Source: Candidatus Melainabacteria bacterium (GTDB taxonomy: Bacteria > Cyanobacteriota > Vampirovibrionia > Obscuribacterales > Obscuribacteraceae). From it: DNA of 54,576 bases. The position numbers were made by a program, and so were the translations under genes. The notes beneath the pieces were generated by a model. That model was not told the origin of the DNA. It ran no database searches and was given only the letters and a program-made list of their open reading frames with translations. Below are positions 35,435 through 42,409 of the stretch, piece after piece (position 1 is the stretch's first letter; every line of letters starts with the position of its first letter). The stretch lies in NCBI GenBank assembly GCA_020853845.1, contig JADYYD010000035.1, positions 1 to 54,576 on the forward strand, given 5' to 3'.

Positions 35435-35554
35435 GCTTTTGAAAAATTTTCCCGGGCTTTGAACTTTTTTTCTCCGGCTTACGTCTATTAACTCGTCACC
35501 CTGATTGTTCAAAAACGTTGGAAATTAAACCGTCCCAGTACAGGAGGTGATTTT

Positions 35555-36310
35555 GTGCAAGGATTTTTGGAAGCAGTTTCTCTTGTGCTCTGTCAGGAAA
35601 TGTGCCGGGCTTGCAATGAAGAGTTGAAAGTCGATTTGATTGAATTTCTAAACAGCCCAAAAGAATGGAAAGAGCTTAATCGAACGACCTTATGCGAGTG
35701 TTGCTTTTTCAAATTCGAATTGGCGGCGCCACTTTTGAAGATAGTGAATGTCGAGAACATGGCACCACTGCTGGTGGCATCACGCCTGCCCTATGAAGGC
35801 CCGTTGAAAAAGATGCTCTACCATCTAAAATACGATGATGACCGCCTTGTAGTGAAAGACCTGTCTCTATTTCTCAGCCAGGCGCTCGACGATCTGGCAA
35901 AAATGGTCCGCATCAAAGACTGCATACTGGTGCCCGTGCCTTTGCATTGGCAACGATTGCTGAAGCGCGGGTTCAATCAAGCAGAGCTAATGGCGCAAAG
36001 AGTCGCATACAGCCATGACATACGCATAGACAAAAGGGCTTTGATAAGAACAAGACCGACGGCGACACAGCACCAACTCGGCAAACAAGAACGCAGAGTC
36101 AACGTGCATGGAGCGTTTCAAGCACGAAAGAAGCTGGTTGAGGGGCACCACATAATACTTGTGGACGACCTTTTAACCTCCGGAGCGACGCTCGCCTCAT
36201 GCGCCAGCGCGCTAATGGACAAGGGCGCCCTCAGCGTCAACGCGATCACACTCGCCTATGCAGTACAAGGGCATACCAAAGCACTTGGCAAGCAGAAAAG
36301 CGCCAAATAA
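35555..36310 (+). CDS. comF: ComF-family phosphoribosyltransferase-like protein
   Basis: ComF proteins combine an N-terminal zinc ribbon with a PRTase fold and support DNA uptake or recombination in competent bacteria. The GTG at 35555 has a perfect AGGAGGTGATTTT before it. The 251-residue product has two Cys pairs (CRACNEEL and CECCFF), the helix AMAPL/RLPYEGPLKKMLYHLKYD that precedes the PRTase part, VPVPLHWQRLLKRGFNQAELMA with the conserved RGFNQ, and the PRPP loop LVDDLLTSGATLASC. The zinc ribbon is more widely spaced than usual (an insertion of about 45 residues between Cys pairs). It is divergent from the PLP enzyme, followed by the accessory cassette. Confidence 0.88.
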   Translation: MQGFLEAVSLVLCQEMCRACNEELKVDLIEFLNSPKEWKELNRTTLCECCFFKFELAAPLLKIVNVENMAPLLVASRLPYEGPLKKMLYHLKYDDDRLVVKDLSLFLSQALDDLAKMVRIKDCILVPVPLHWQRLLKRGFNQAELMAQRVAYSHDIRIDKRALIRTRPTATQHQLGKQERRVNVHGAFQARKKLVEGHHIILVDDLLTSGATLASCASALMDKGALSVNAITLAYAVQGHTKALGKQKSAK

Positions 36311-36322
36311 TCAATTACCCTA

Positions 36323-36351
36323 TTGACAGCGATCTCGTAATCTCCTAAGTT
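36323..36351 (+). promoter_or_regulatory. Promoter candidate for the three-gene cassette
   Basis: A perfect -35 TTGACA (36323-36328) is followed after exactly 17 nt by TAAGTT (36346-36351, a 3/6 match to -10). It lies 13 nt after the comF stop and about 43 nt before the first cassette gene, so the cassette probably has its own transcription start. Confidence 0.5.
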
Positions 36352-36393
36352 CATTGGGAACCTTACTAATCTTGAAAGACTCGCACAATACAT

Positions 36394-37119
36394 TTGCAGT
36401 ATTCAAAAGCCCCAATAACTGAGGCCATAATAGATATACAGATATTGCGTGAGCCAAAGCTCACGATAGAGCAACTCGATGCTGTGACTGGAAGGCTTTC
36501 AGAGACTTTTCCCGTAAAGAAGGAGCGTAAGTTTTTTGAGGGTGTGATGCATTTTGGGCCGACGCCGACAACCTCCAGTAGCCAAAAGCAGGATGGTTAC
36601 GTGCTTATTGACGCAAACAAAAAATATGTAGCTCAGCTTCATTTTGATGGTTTAACCGTAAGCGTCAAACCACCATATGAGAATTGGAATACCTTTAAAG
36701 CCGAGGTAAAACGCTTATGGAACGTCTTTCGAGAAGATTTGACTGAATGGTCATACAGTAGACTGGCTGTTCGTTACATCAATCGTATCGATGTTCCATT
36801 GCCAATTCGTGATTTCCGAGATTATCTCCGAACCTATCCTGAGTTGTCGTCCGATATGGAGCCGTTTGTCGCAGGCTATTTTATGCAGCTTCAGTGTCCA
36901 CAGCCAAAGTTTGAGGCATCGGCCGTAGTTACTCAGGGAATGATTCCACCTCCTACGAAAGATGTGATATCAATATTATTAGACATTGAAGTGTCGAAAA
37001 CGATTAATTTGCCCAGCACCGAGGAAGATTTGTGGAACATCTTCGATCAGTTGCGTGACATCAAGAACAACATTTTTGAGGCTAGTATTACCGACAGAAC
37101 TCGGAGGCTTTTCGAATAG
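36394..37119 (+). CDS. TIGR04255-like protein (sporadically distributed family)
   Basis: The 241-residue product has the hallmarks of TIGR04255. It starts with YSKAPITEAIIDIQI (the P-I-x-E-A-x-I-D motif), has the central RLAVRYINRIDVP at about 123-135, and ends with the short helix SITDRTRRLFE. The family is widespread but patchy and has no established function; some members sit near defence or mobile genes (general knowledge). The start is a TTG at 36394 without an obvious ribosome binding site, so the N-terminus is a few residues uncertain. The gene is visibly more AT-rich than its neighbours. It is followed by the second cassette gene after a single nucleotide. Confidence 0.82.
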   Translation: MQYSKAPITEAIIDIQILREPKLTIEQLDAVTGRLSETFPVKKERKFFEGVMHFGPTPTTSSSQKQDGYVLIDANKKYVAQLHFDGLTVSVKPPYENWNTFKAEVKRLWNVFREDLTEWSYSRLAVRYINRIDVPLPIRDFRDYLRTYPELSSDMEPFVAGYFMQLQCPQPKFEASAVVTQGMIPPPTKDVISILLDIEVSKTINLPSTEEDLWNIFDQLRDIKNNIFEASITDRTRRLFE

Positions 37120-37120
37120 A

Positions 37121-37696
37121 ATGCCAACAACAGCCAATGATTCGAAGGTTTTTGTTGTGGACCAACAGTTTTTCAATTACTCTGTGCCTGCCGAGGTTTT
37201 ATTGACACCTTCGGCAACAGAATGCGCAGAACCCATGATCCACGAGCGCCAGAATCTCGAGCAGAACCTAATCTTTCACTTGTCGGCCACACGGACCGCA
37301 GTAGAAGGACACCTACGTGCAATGCCAATATCCGCACCAATTCCCAAACCATTTCAGGAACTTAGAAAGCTAGAATTTGATTGGGATGGTCATCGTTCCG
37401 AGCCGCCGACTGAAGCGTTGATTCGCAAGGGCGAAGAACTTTGGTCTATTTTGGAAGAGTTGGGCTTACCTGAGCTGCCTTCTGTGAAAGCCGGTGCAGA
37501 CGGTTTTCTGGCCTTTAGTTGGTTACAGAAATATCCAGCTAAGCATTTAGAGATCAGCTTGTATGAACGAGAGCTTGATGATTTTTACTGTGATTGGTAT
37601 TTGCGCAAGGAAGAAGATACAACCGAAGGAAGCTCAGATTATCCGTGGGGAGAAATGAGAGAAGTGGTGATCCAATATTTCAATGTTAGGAAATGA
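37121..37696 (+). CDS. Cassette protein 2 with W-D-G motif, unknown function
   Basis: The ATG at 37121 lies 1 nt behind the TIGR04255-like stop, with CGGAGG about 13 nt upstream. A longer open frame reaches back to 36986 but would overlap the first gene heavily. The 191-residue protein has an N-terminal low-conservation part. A region follows that I recognise as a recurring but uncharacterised pattern: L-x-x-L-x-x-D-W-D-G near 81-90, then EPPTEALIRKGEELW, then SVKAGADGFLAFSWL and KHLEISLYE, that is a W-D-G...PP...helix...DG...W...LEI arrangement. It is predicted cytosolic with no enzyme motif. The stop overlaps the ATG of the third gene. Confidence 0.75.
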   Translation: MPTTANDSKVFVVDQQFFNYSVPAEVLLTPSATECAEPMIHERQNLEQNLIFHLSATRTAVEGHLRAMPISAPIPKPFQELRKLEFDWDGHRSEPPTEALIRKGEELWSILEELGLPELPSVKAGADGFLAFSWLQKYPAKHLEISLYERELDDFYCDWYLRKEEDTTEGSSDYPWGEMREVVIQYFNVRK

Positions 37697-38211
37697 CTGC
37701 AGAAATACAATTGCCGTCCAAATGCCGCAAGGTTTTGGAAGAGATAGACAAGCGAAATAGAAAATCCGATGAAAGCATTCAGCTTCTCGACATTGACGAA
37801 AATTGTGTTCTTCATATCTTCATCTTGAGAGATCAATTTGAGCAGGCTTCCGACAAACCGAATCAATCAACCTTTGGAAATAAGGGACTTTCAGTATGCG
37901 TAGAAGGCGGAAGATTTGGTGCAATTGATCTAAAGTCAGAATTGAAAAACTTCCGTGCAAGAACAGGAAAAGATTTTGTCGGAATAGCACACATCAAGGC
38001 AAGAACGCTGCTGGAAGAAAACGCATTTTTTAAGTTTGTGTTGGTGCACGACCCGTATCCATTCGTAAACAAAGATGGGTCGCTCGAAGAACAACCAACA
38101 AATCATGCGCAAATTGTCTGCGACAAAGATCCGACCGGGAAACGAGTCAAGCTTATGGAACTGTGCGAATGGACTTTGCACCCGTCTGATTTCAATGACA
38201 ATGACTCTTAA
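37693..38211 (+). CDS. Cassette protein 3 with GLSV and HA motifs, unknown function
   Basis: The ATG at 37693 overlaps the preceding stop (ATGA), so translation is coupled. The 172-residue protein has FILRDQF at 43-49, KGLSVCVEGG at 64-73, a central GIAHIKARTLLEE, VHDPYPF at 118-124 and NHAQIVCDK at 137-145. The order R-x-F, GLSV, DP-x-P, HA-x-I recalls a common uncharacterised family seen next to W-D-G proteins, but I cannot name it with certainty. It is predicted cytosolic. Its 3' end overlaps the convergent hemL gene by 4 nt. Low GC compared with hemL and comF. Confidence 0.75.
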   Translation: MTAEIQLPSKCRKVLEEIDKRNRKSDESIQLLDIDENCVLHIFILRDQFEQASDKPNQSTFGNKGLSVCVEGGRFGAIDLKSELKNFRARTGKDFVGIAHIKARTLLEENAFFKFVLVHDPYPFVNKDGSLEEQPTNHAQIVCDKDPTGKRVKLMELCEWTLHPSDFNDNDS

Positions 38212-39491
38212 ACAGACTCTTCGAAGGCTTTGAGAGTCTCTTCAATGTCCTTGGTCGAATGAACCGTGGAAACAAAGGCAGCTTCGAATTGAGAAGGAGG
38301 CCAGTAAATGCCTTTTTCAGTCAATTTGCGCCAGACTTTTGCGAACTTTTCAGTATCGCACTTCTTGGCGCTCTCAAAATCAGTTACTTCTTTGTCTGTG
38401 AAGAACACAGTAATCATGCCGGTTATGTGGGCAACTTTCATGCCGCCTTTTTTCTGCGCCAGTTCCTCCAATCCCTTGGCGAGAAGCTCGGTCTTGTTAT
38501 TGAGACGAACGTAACTGTCGGCTTGCTGAAGCATCTTCAGTTGTGCGATTCCTGCAGCCATAGCCAGTGGATTTCCGGACAAAGTTCCGGCCTGGTACAC
38601 AGAACCTTTGGGAGCGATCATTTCCATGATTTCTTTGCGACCGCCGTAAGCGCCCACAGGCAGCCCGCCGCCAATGATCTTGCCCAGGGTGGTGAGGTCC
38701 GGTTTGATATCGAAGCGGCCTTGAGCGCCGTTCAATGCAACGCGGAAACCAGTCATCACTTCATCGAATATAAGGAGGGCACCATTCTGTGAGGTAATTT
38801 CTCTCAAACCGGCCAAATAGCCATCGGCAGGAAGAATCAGTCCGGCATTGCCGACTACAGGCTCGAGGATGACAGCGGCAATTTCTTTGCCGTGTTCTTT
38901 GAATGCCTTCTTCACAGCGTCCAAATCGTTATATGGAACGGTGACGGTGAGCTTAGTTGTTTCTTCAGGCACTCCCGGGCAACTGCTGATGCCGAGAGTC
39001 GCCAATCCGGAGCCGGCTTTTGCTAAAAAAGAATCGCCATGCCCGTGGTAGCAGCCTTCAAACTTCAATATGATGTCGCGCTTCGTAAAAGCTCTTGCCA
39101 GGCGGATCGCCGACATTGTTGCTTCGGTGCCGGAATTGACCATGCGCACCATTTCAATGGATGGAATGAGCTGGCAGATCAATTCCGCCATCTCAACTTC
39201 CTGACGGCAAGGCGCACCATAGCTGGTTCCATGCGCAAGCGCCACTTCGATGGCTTCGAGCACGCGAGGGTGGCAATGGCCCAAGACCATCGGTCCCCAC
39301 GAACCTACATAATCGATGTACTTATTGCCGTCGACGTCGAAAAGATAAGGACCGTCGGCACGATCAAAATAGATCGGATCGGCTCCCACTGATTTCAGAG
39401 CCCTTACCGGTGAATTGACGCCGCCGGGAATAACAGCCTCTGCACGGGTGGCCAGTTGCTTGGAACGGCTAATCACTGAAGTTGTCGACAT
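38208..39491 (-). CDS. hemL: Glutamate-1-semialdehyde 2,1-aminomutase
   Basis: HemL converts glutamate-1-semialdehyde to 5-aminolevulinate, the C5 route to tetrapyrroles. The 427-residue product is full-length. It shows IPGGVNSPVRALKSVG at the N-terminus, MVNSGTEATMSAIRLAR (cofactor phosphate), CYHGHGDSFLAKAGSG, the PLP Asp in LLIFDEVMTGFRVA and the Schiff-base Lys in TTLGKIIGGGLPVGAYGG. SGNPLAMAAG lies near the C-terminal side. The ATG has AGAGGAACGTAC before it. The upstream neighbour is a thioredoxin-like gene, and the 3' end is convergent with the cassette. No glutamyl-tRNA reductase is in the window. Confidence 0.97.
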   Translation of the reverse strand: MSTTSVISRSKQLATRAEAVIPGGVNSPVRALKSVGADPIYFDRADGPYLFDVDGNKYIDYVGSWGPMVLGHCHPRVLEAIEVALAHGTSYGAPCRQEVEMAELICQLIPSIEMVRMVNSGTEATMSAIRLARAFTKRDIILKFEGCYHGHGDSFLAKAGSGLATLGISSCPGVPEETTKLTVTVPYNDLDAVKKAFKEHGKEIAAVILEPVVGNAGLILPADGYLAGLREITSQNGALLIFDEVMTGFRVALNGAQGRFDIKPDLTTLGKIIGGGLPVGAYGGRKEIMEMIAPKGSVYQAGTLSGNPLAMAAGIAQLKMLQQADSYVRLNNKTELLAKGLEELAQKKGGMKVAHITGMITVFFTDKEVTDFESAKKCDTEKFAKVWRKLTEKGIYWPPSQFEAAFVSTVHSTKDIEETLKAFEESV

Positions 39492-39548
39492 GTACGTTCC
39501 TCTTTTGATTTAGTGTGCGAATGCAGACAAGGCTTCCGGCTTCCGGAT

Positions 39549-40025
39549 TCAGGCTTTGGCGCCCTGCTTCTCGGCGTAGGCGTTGAGCACTCTTTCAATT
39601 GCGGATTCGACAAGCTTTGCAGCCTTCTCACCAGCGTTGAATTGGCGCATCTTCCCTTCTTCATCGAAAAGGTAGAAGGCCGGGACGTATTTGTTTTCGA
39701 AACCATCAGTGATCTCATGCCAGTTGTCTACGACACAAGGCTGTTTGACTTCGTATTCGCCAATAGCTTCTTTGACTGCTTCGATGTTGGTATCAGATTC
39801 CTGCCTTGGCATGTGAACGGAAACTATCTTCAAACCTTTACTTCCGTACGTATCCAACCAACCGGAAATTTCCGGCAGCGACTCTTTGCAAATCCCGCAG
39901 CTAATCGCCCAGAAATGAATAAGTACAGGGGTGCCTTTCAATTCGTCATTCTTGATCGGCGGGCTGTTGAACCACTCGGTTCCTCCTTCAATCGAAGGCA
40001 GGGCAGCATCCATACGAAGTGGCAT
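39549..40025 (-). CDS. Thioredoxin-fold protein of the TlpA/ResA type
   Basis: The 158-residue protein has a redox motif C-G-I-C in HFWAISCGICKESLPEISGWL and the TlpA-like following helix and strand (LKIVSVHMPRQESD). The cis-Pro is in YVPAFYLFDEEGK, and an NxWHEI segment binds after the insertion typical of this family. It has no signal peptide or membrane anchor, unlike most TlpA proteins, so it is probably cytosolic. The ATG has AAAAGGAGGTTCTG, a strong ribosome binding site. It lies downstream of the peroxiredoxin terminator and upstream of hemL, so it is probably a separate unit or the first gene before hemL (57 nt). Electron partner unknown. Confidence 0.85.
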   Translation of the reverse strand: MPLRMDAALPSIEGGTEWFNSPPIKNDELKGTPVLIHFWAISCGICKESLPEISGWLDTYGSKGLKIVSVHMPRQESDTNIEAVKEAIGEYEVKQPCVVDNWHEITDGFENKYVPAFYLFDEEGKMRQFNAGEKAAKLVESAIERVLNAYAEKQGAKA

Positions 40026-40233
40026 CAGAACCTCCTTTTAGGTCTTTGCTCTTAACCGGTCCGGCGACAAGCGACATTTAAGTCGAACACTCATCGCAAA
40101 ACTGGAATGCATCCGGCGTCTAGCGCACGAAGATAATTGTATCGCTCAAGGGTTATTCGAATCACACTTATTTAACTGTTCTGAAGCCTCATTCTGCAAA
40201 GTTTTTCGCACGATCGCAGGAAGCTTGCAGTTC

Positions 40234-40275
40234 AAAAAAAAAAAAAAACAGACCGCCCCAAAATGGAGCGGTCTG
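40234..40275 (-). terminator. Strong Rho-independent terminator of the peroxiredoxin gene
   Basis: Read on the minus strand: stem CAGACCGC with GCGGTCTG (8 bp, extended by two G-C pairs beyond one mismatch), loop around ATTTT, followed by 15 consecutive T. It lies 22 nt after the stop of the gene at 40298-40837. It is the clearest terminator in the window. Confidence 0.93.
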
Positions 40276-40297
40276 CAAAATAATCAACTTGCCGCGA

Positions 40298-40837
40298 TTA
40301 AACGGTAAGGGGCTTTTGGCCCGGCTTCCAGTCAGCGCCGCAAAGTCCGCCGGTCTTGAGTGCTTCGAGAACTCTCAAAGTTTCGTCAACCGAACGTCCG
40401 ATGTTGAGGCTGTGGACTACTTGATATTGCAGGTTGCCATCCGGATCGATGATGAACAAGCCACGCAGAGCGATGCCTTTGTCTTCCATCAATACGCCGA
40501 AGTCGCGGCTGACATCTTTGGTGATGTCGGAAGCCAGAACGAATTTGATCGGTCCAAGTCCGCCTTTGTCTTCGGTGGTTTGGATCCAAGCGCGGTGGCT
40601 GTATACGCTGTCGGTCGAGATAGCCAGGATTTCTGCACCGGCTTTCTTGAATTCGTCGTATCTCTTATCGAATGCTGTGATTTCAGTCGGGCATACGAAC
40701 GTGAAATCCAGGGGGTAGAAGAAAACAACCAGCCATTTGCCTTTGTAATCGGCCAGGCGTACGTTCTCTTTCAGATTTTTCATGTCCTTAGTCGAGGGCA
40801 TGTCAAAGTCCGGAGCTCTTTTTCCAACTTGCAACAT
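40298..40837 (-). CDS. ahpC: 2-Cys peroxiredoxin (AhpC/Prx1 type)
   Basis: It reduces hydrogen peroxide and organic peroxides. The 179-residue protein has the peroxidatic Cys in LDFTFVCPTEITAFD, the Arg/Glu environment, STDSVYSHRAWI, GLFIIDPDGNLQY, and a resolving Cys in TGGLCGADWKPGQ. All are as expected for typical 2-Cys enzymes. The frame extends to a GTG at 40849, but the ATG at 40837 (MLQVGKRAPDFDM) is the family-like start and has TTGGAG 11 nt upstream. A thioredoxin-like gene lies downstream, though after the terminator. The symbol reflects family rather than proven identity. Confidence 0.94.
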   Translation of the reverse strand: MLQVGKRAPDFDMPSTKDMKNLKENVRLADYKGKWLVVFFYPLDFTFVCPTEITAFDKRYDEFKKAGAEILAISTDSVYSHRAWIQTTEDKGGLGPIKFVLASDITKDVSRDFGVLMEDKGIALRGLFIIDPDGNLQYQVVHSLNIGRSVDETLRVLEALKTGGLCGADWKPGQKPLTV

Positions 40838-41031
40838 AGACGCAATCACTCCAAAAGGTTGTGAATCAGTCCGACGATTTTATTAGCAACAAGCAAGATC
40901 CTTAAAATGTTTAATGGAAATTGCACAATTATTGACGCAAGTTAAAGAGTTAGACGGACGCATCACGGAGGTCCATCGCTCCGAGGCGCATTCTAAGAGC
41001 TCTTCAGCTATTTGCTGCCGTAATTTGAATT

Positions 41032-41238
41032 CTACTTTTTGACAGCCGGCTTGCGCATGGAAGCGTCTTCCAATTCCTGCCAGGCAGCAAGTTCGCGCTG
41101 CAGGCGGTTTTCGGCTACGTACTTAAGTATGAGAGGGCTCTTGGGACTCCAGCCTATCGTTAGAAGATGGCGCAGATGTTCCTGAGGAGTCGATCCATAC
41201 TTGCTTCTGCCAAGCTCGGCTTCGTTTCCTTCACTCAT
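41032..41238 (-). CDS. Small conserved-looking protein, 68 residues
   Basis: The ATG at 41238 has GAGGAAAGGCG before it. The product contains a run STPQEHLRHLLTIGWSPKSP followed by LILKYVAENRLQRELAAW. The block is compact, has alternating hydrophobic residues and reads like a conserved small helical domain. No signal peptide or Cys. I have a vague impression of similar small proteins in Planctomycetes and Melainabacteria, but I cannot name a family. Its start overlaps the stop of the 54-codon frame upstream (ATGA), suggesting coupling. The peroxiredoxin follows 195 nt downstream. Confidence 0.6.
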   Translation of the reverse strand: MSEGNEAELGRSKYGSTPQEHLRHLLTIGWSPKSPLILKYVAENRLQRELAAWQELEDASMRKPAVKK

Positions 41239-41399
41239 CGCCTTTCCTCTATTGCTTGCGGCGCAACTCTCGACACACCGGTGAAATGCCTCTCATGATC
41301 GTTGTGAGCGGCGCTTGCTTCAACATGCCAAGAACGAGTTGCTCTCAGCATTTCATCAATTTTGCCGGAAAGTTGCTCGGGGCGCCAGACAGTTGCCAT
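41235..41399 (-). CDS. Small ORF coupled to the 68-residue gene, 54 residues
   Basis: Below usual length cut-offs. An ATG at 41399 opens a frame of 54 codons (starting MATVWRPEQLSGKIDEML and ending QAIEERR) whose TGA overlaps the next ATG. The product is hydrophilic with an amphipathic first helix and several His (SWHVEASAAHNDHERH). No strong Shine-Dalgarno is visible upstream (only TTATTGTG), which lowers confidence. The exact stop-start overlap with a gene that has a good ribosome binding site is the main support. Confidence 0.45.
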   Translation of the reverse strand: MATVWRPEQLSGKIDEMLRATRSWHVEASAAHNDHERHFTGVSRVAPQAIEERR

Positions 41400-41430
41400 C
41401 ACAATAAAGCTTAAGACAATTTACGTAAAT

Positions 41431-41460
41431 TTGGACGGCAGAATTTATATTTGGTACTAT
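41431..41460 (+). promoter_or_regulatory. Promoter candidate for rplU-rpmA
   Basis: TTGGAC (41431-41436, 4/6) is followed after 18 nt by TACTAT (41455-41460, 4/6). Transcription would start near 41467 and leave a leader of about 113 nt before rplU, long enough for a regulatory structure. Confidence 0.45.
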
Positions 41461-41499
41461 TGCCAATCGCCTGAGTCCTAAAAGGGGCTGACGGCGTCA

Positions 41500-41521
41500 C
41501 GCCCAGTCAAATGCTGGGGCG
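41500..41521 (+). promoter_or_regulatory. Stem-loop in the rplU leader
   Basis: CGCCCAG pairs with CTGGGGCG (7 bp, one bulged G) around the loop TCAAATG, about 60 nt before the rplU ATG. Ribosomal protein operons often carry autoregulatory leaders, including an L21 leader in some bacteria. I cannot match this to a known motif, so the regulatory role is inference. Confidence 0.35.
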
Positions 41522-41579
41522 ACATTTTATTCAGCGAATCAGCAGTCCAAAACGCTGAGCACAAGACTTGGAGACGACA

Positions 41580-42041
41580 ATGTTTGCCATCGTAGAAGCC
41601 GCAGGAAGGCAATTTCAATTGGAAGCAGGACGCTTTGTAGACGTCGATCTGACGGAAGGCAAAGAAGGCGACCAATTCGTATTTGAGCGTGTTTTGATGC
41701 TTGTTGATGGCGAAAATTCCACGGTCGGCAAGCCCTTCATCGACGGCGCCAAAGTGGAAGGCAAAATTCTTCGCCACGACAAAAACAAAAAAATCATCGT
41801 CTATCACATGAAGCCAAAGAAAGGCACCCGCAAGAAACAAGGGCATCGCCAACATTACACTCGCATTCTTATTGAATCGATCAAGCTGAACGACAAAGTT
41901 CTGGCTAAATCCGACGAGCAAGCCAAGCCGAAAGCAAAGGCTGAGAAGAAAGAAGCACCGTCAAAAGAAGCTAAAACCAAAGCGGAAGCCAAGCCGAAAG
42001 CTGACGCAAAACCAGCAGCAAAGAAAAAATCGGCAGAGTAA
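41580..42041 (+). CDS. rplU: 50S ribosomal protein L21 with a long charged tail
   Basis: L21 binds 23S rRNA. The frame opens at a TTG (41568), but the ATG at 41580 has CTTGGAGACGACA in front and gives the family start [17 protein letters not shown]. The core (about 1-105) includes [53 protein letters not shown] and YTRILIESI. After it comes an unusual tail of about 40 residues rich in Lys, Ala and Glu ([20 protein letters not shown]), longer than the normal L21. It is followed by rpmA after 51 nt, the conserved L21-L27 order. Confidence 0.97.
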   Translation: MFAIVEAAGRQFQLEAGRFVDVDLTEGKEGDQFVFERVLMLVDGENSTVGKPFIDGAKVEGKILRHDKNKKIIVYHMKPKKGTRKKQGHRQHYTRILIESIKLNDKVLAKSDEQAKPKAKAEKKEAPSKEAKTKAEAKPKADAKPAAKKKSAE

Positions 42042-42092
42042 GCACCGGCAAACGGGGCAAGCTCAAAAGGTCTCATATGGAGTTGATTTGTC

Positions 42093-42344
42093 ATGGCACA
42101 TAAAAAAGGGGCAGGTTCGACAAGAAACGGGCGCGACAGCCAGCCCAAGCGCCTTGGTGTTAAGAAGTACGGCGGCGAGCACGTCACTGCCGGCAACATT
42201 CTGGTCAGACAACGCGGCACCCGCTTCCATCCAGGCGCCAACGTCAGAGTAGGCGGAGACGACTCCCTCTACGCTGTCGCCAACGGCATTGTGAAGTTCG
42301 AAGAGCAGCGCGGTCGCCAGCTCATCTCTGTTTACCCCGTCTGA
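42093..42344 (+). CDS. rpmA: 50S ribosomal protein L27
   Basis: L27 reaches with its N-terminal tail toward the peptidyl-transferase centre. The 83-residue product is canonical: [20 protein letters not shown], then [20 protein letters not shown] and [20 protein letters not shown], ending ISVYPV. There is no N-terminal extension of the type removed by Prp proteases in Firmicutes. The start ATG has GGAG at a somewhat long distance. It is co-oriented with rplU upstream and murE 65 nt downstream. Confidence 0.98.
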   Translation: MAHKKGAGSTRNGRDSQPKRLGVKKYGGEHVTAGNILVRQRGTRFHPGANVRVGGDDSLYAVANGIVKFEEQRGRQLISVYPV

Positions 42345-42409
42345 TAGTCAGTCTTTTAGATCGCTATTGATCGAGATCCAAATCGACATCGACTCATTCG
42401 GACCCAACA

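Noticed and set aside
41431-41579. Mobile element boundary at the AT-rich stretch before rplU
   Set aside because: No inverted or direct repeats; the AT-rich part fits a promoter.
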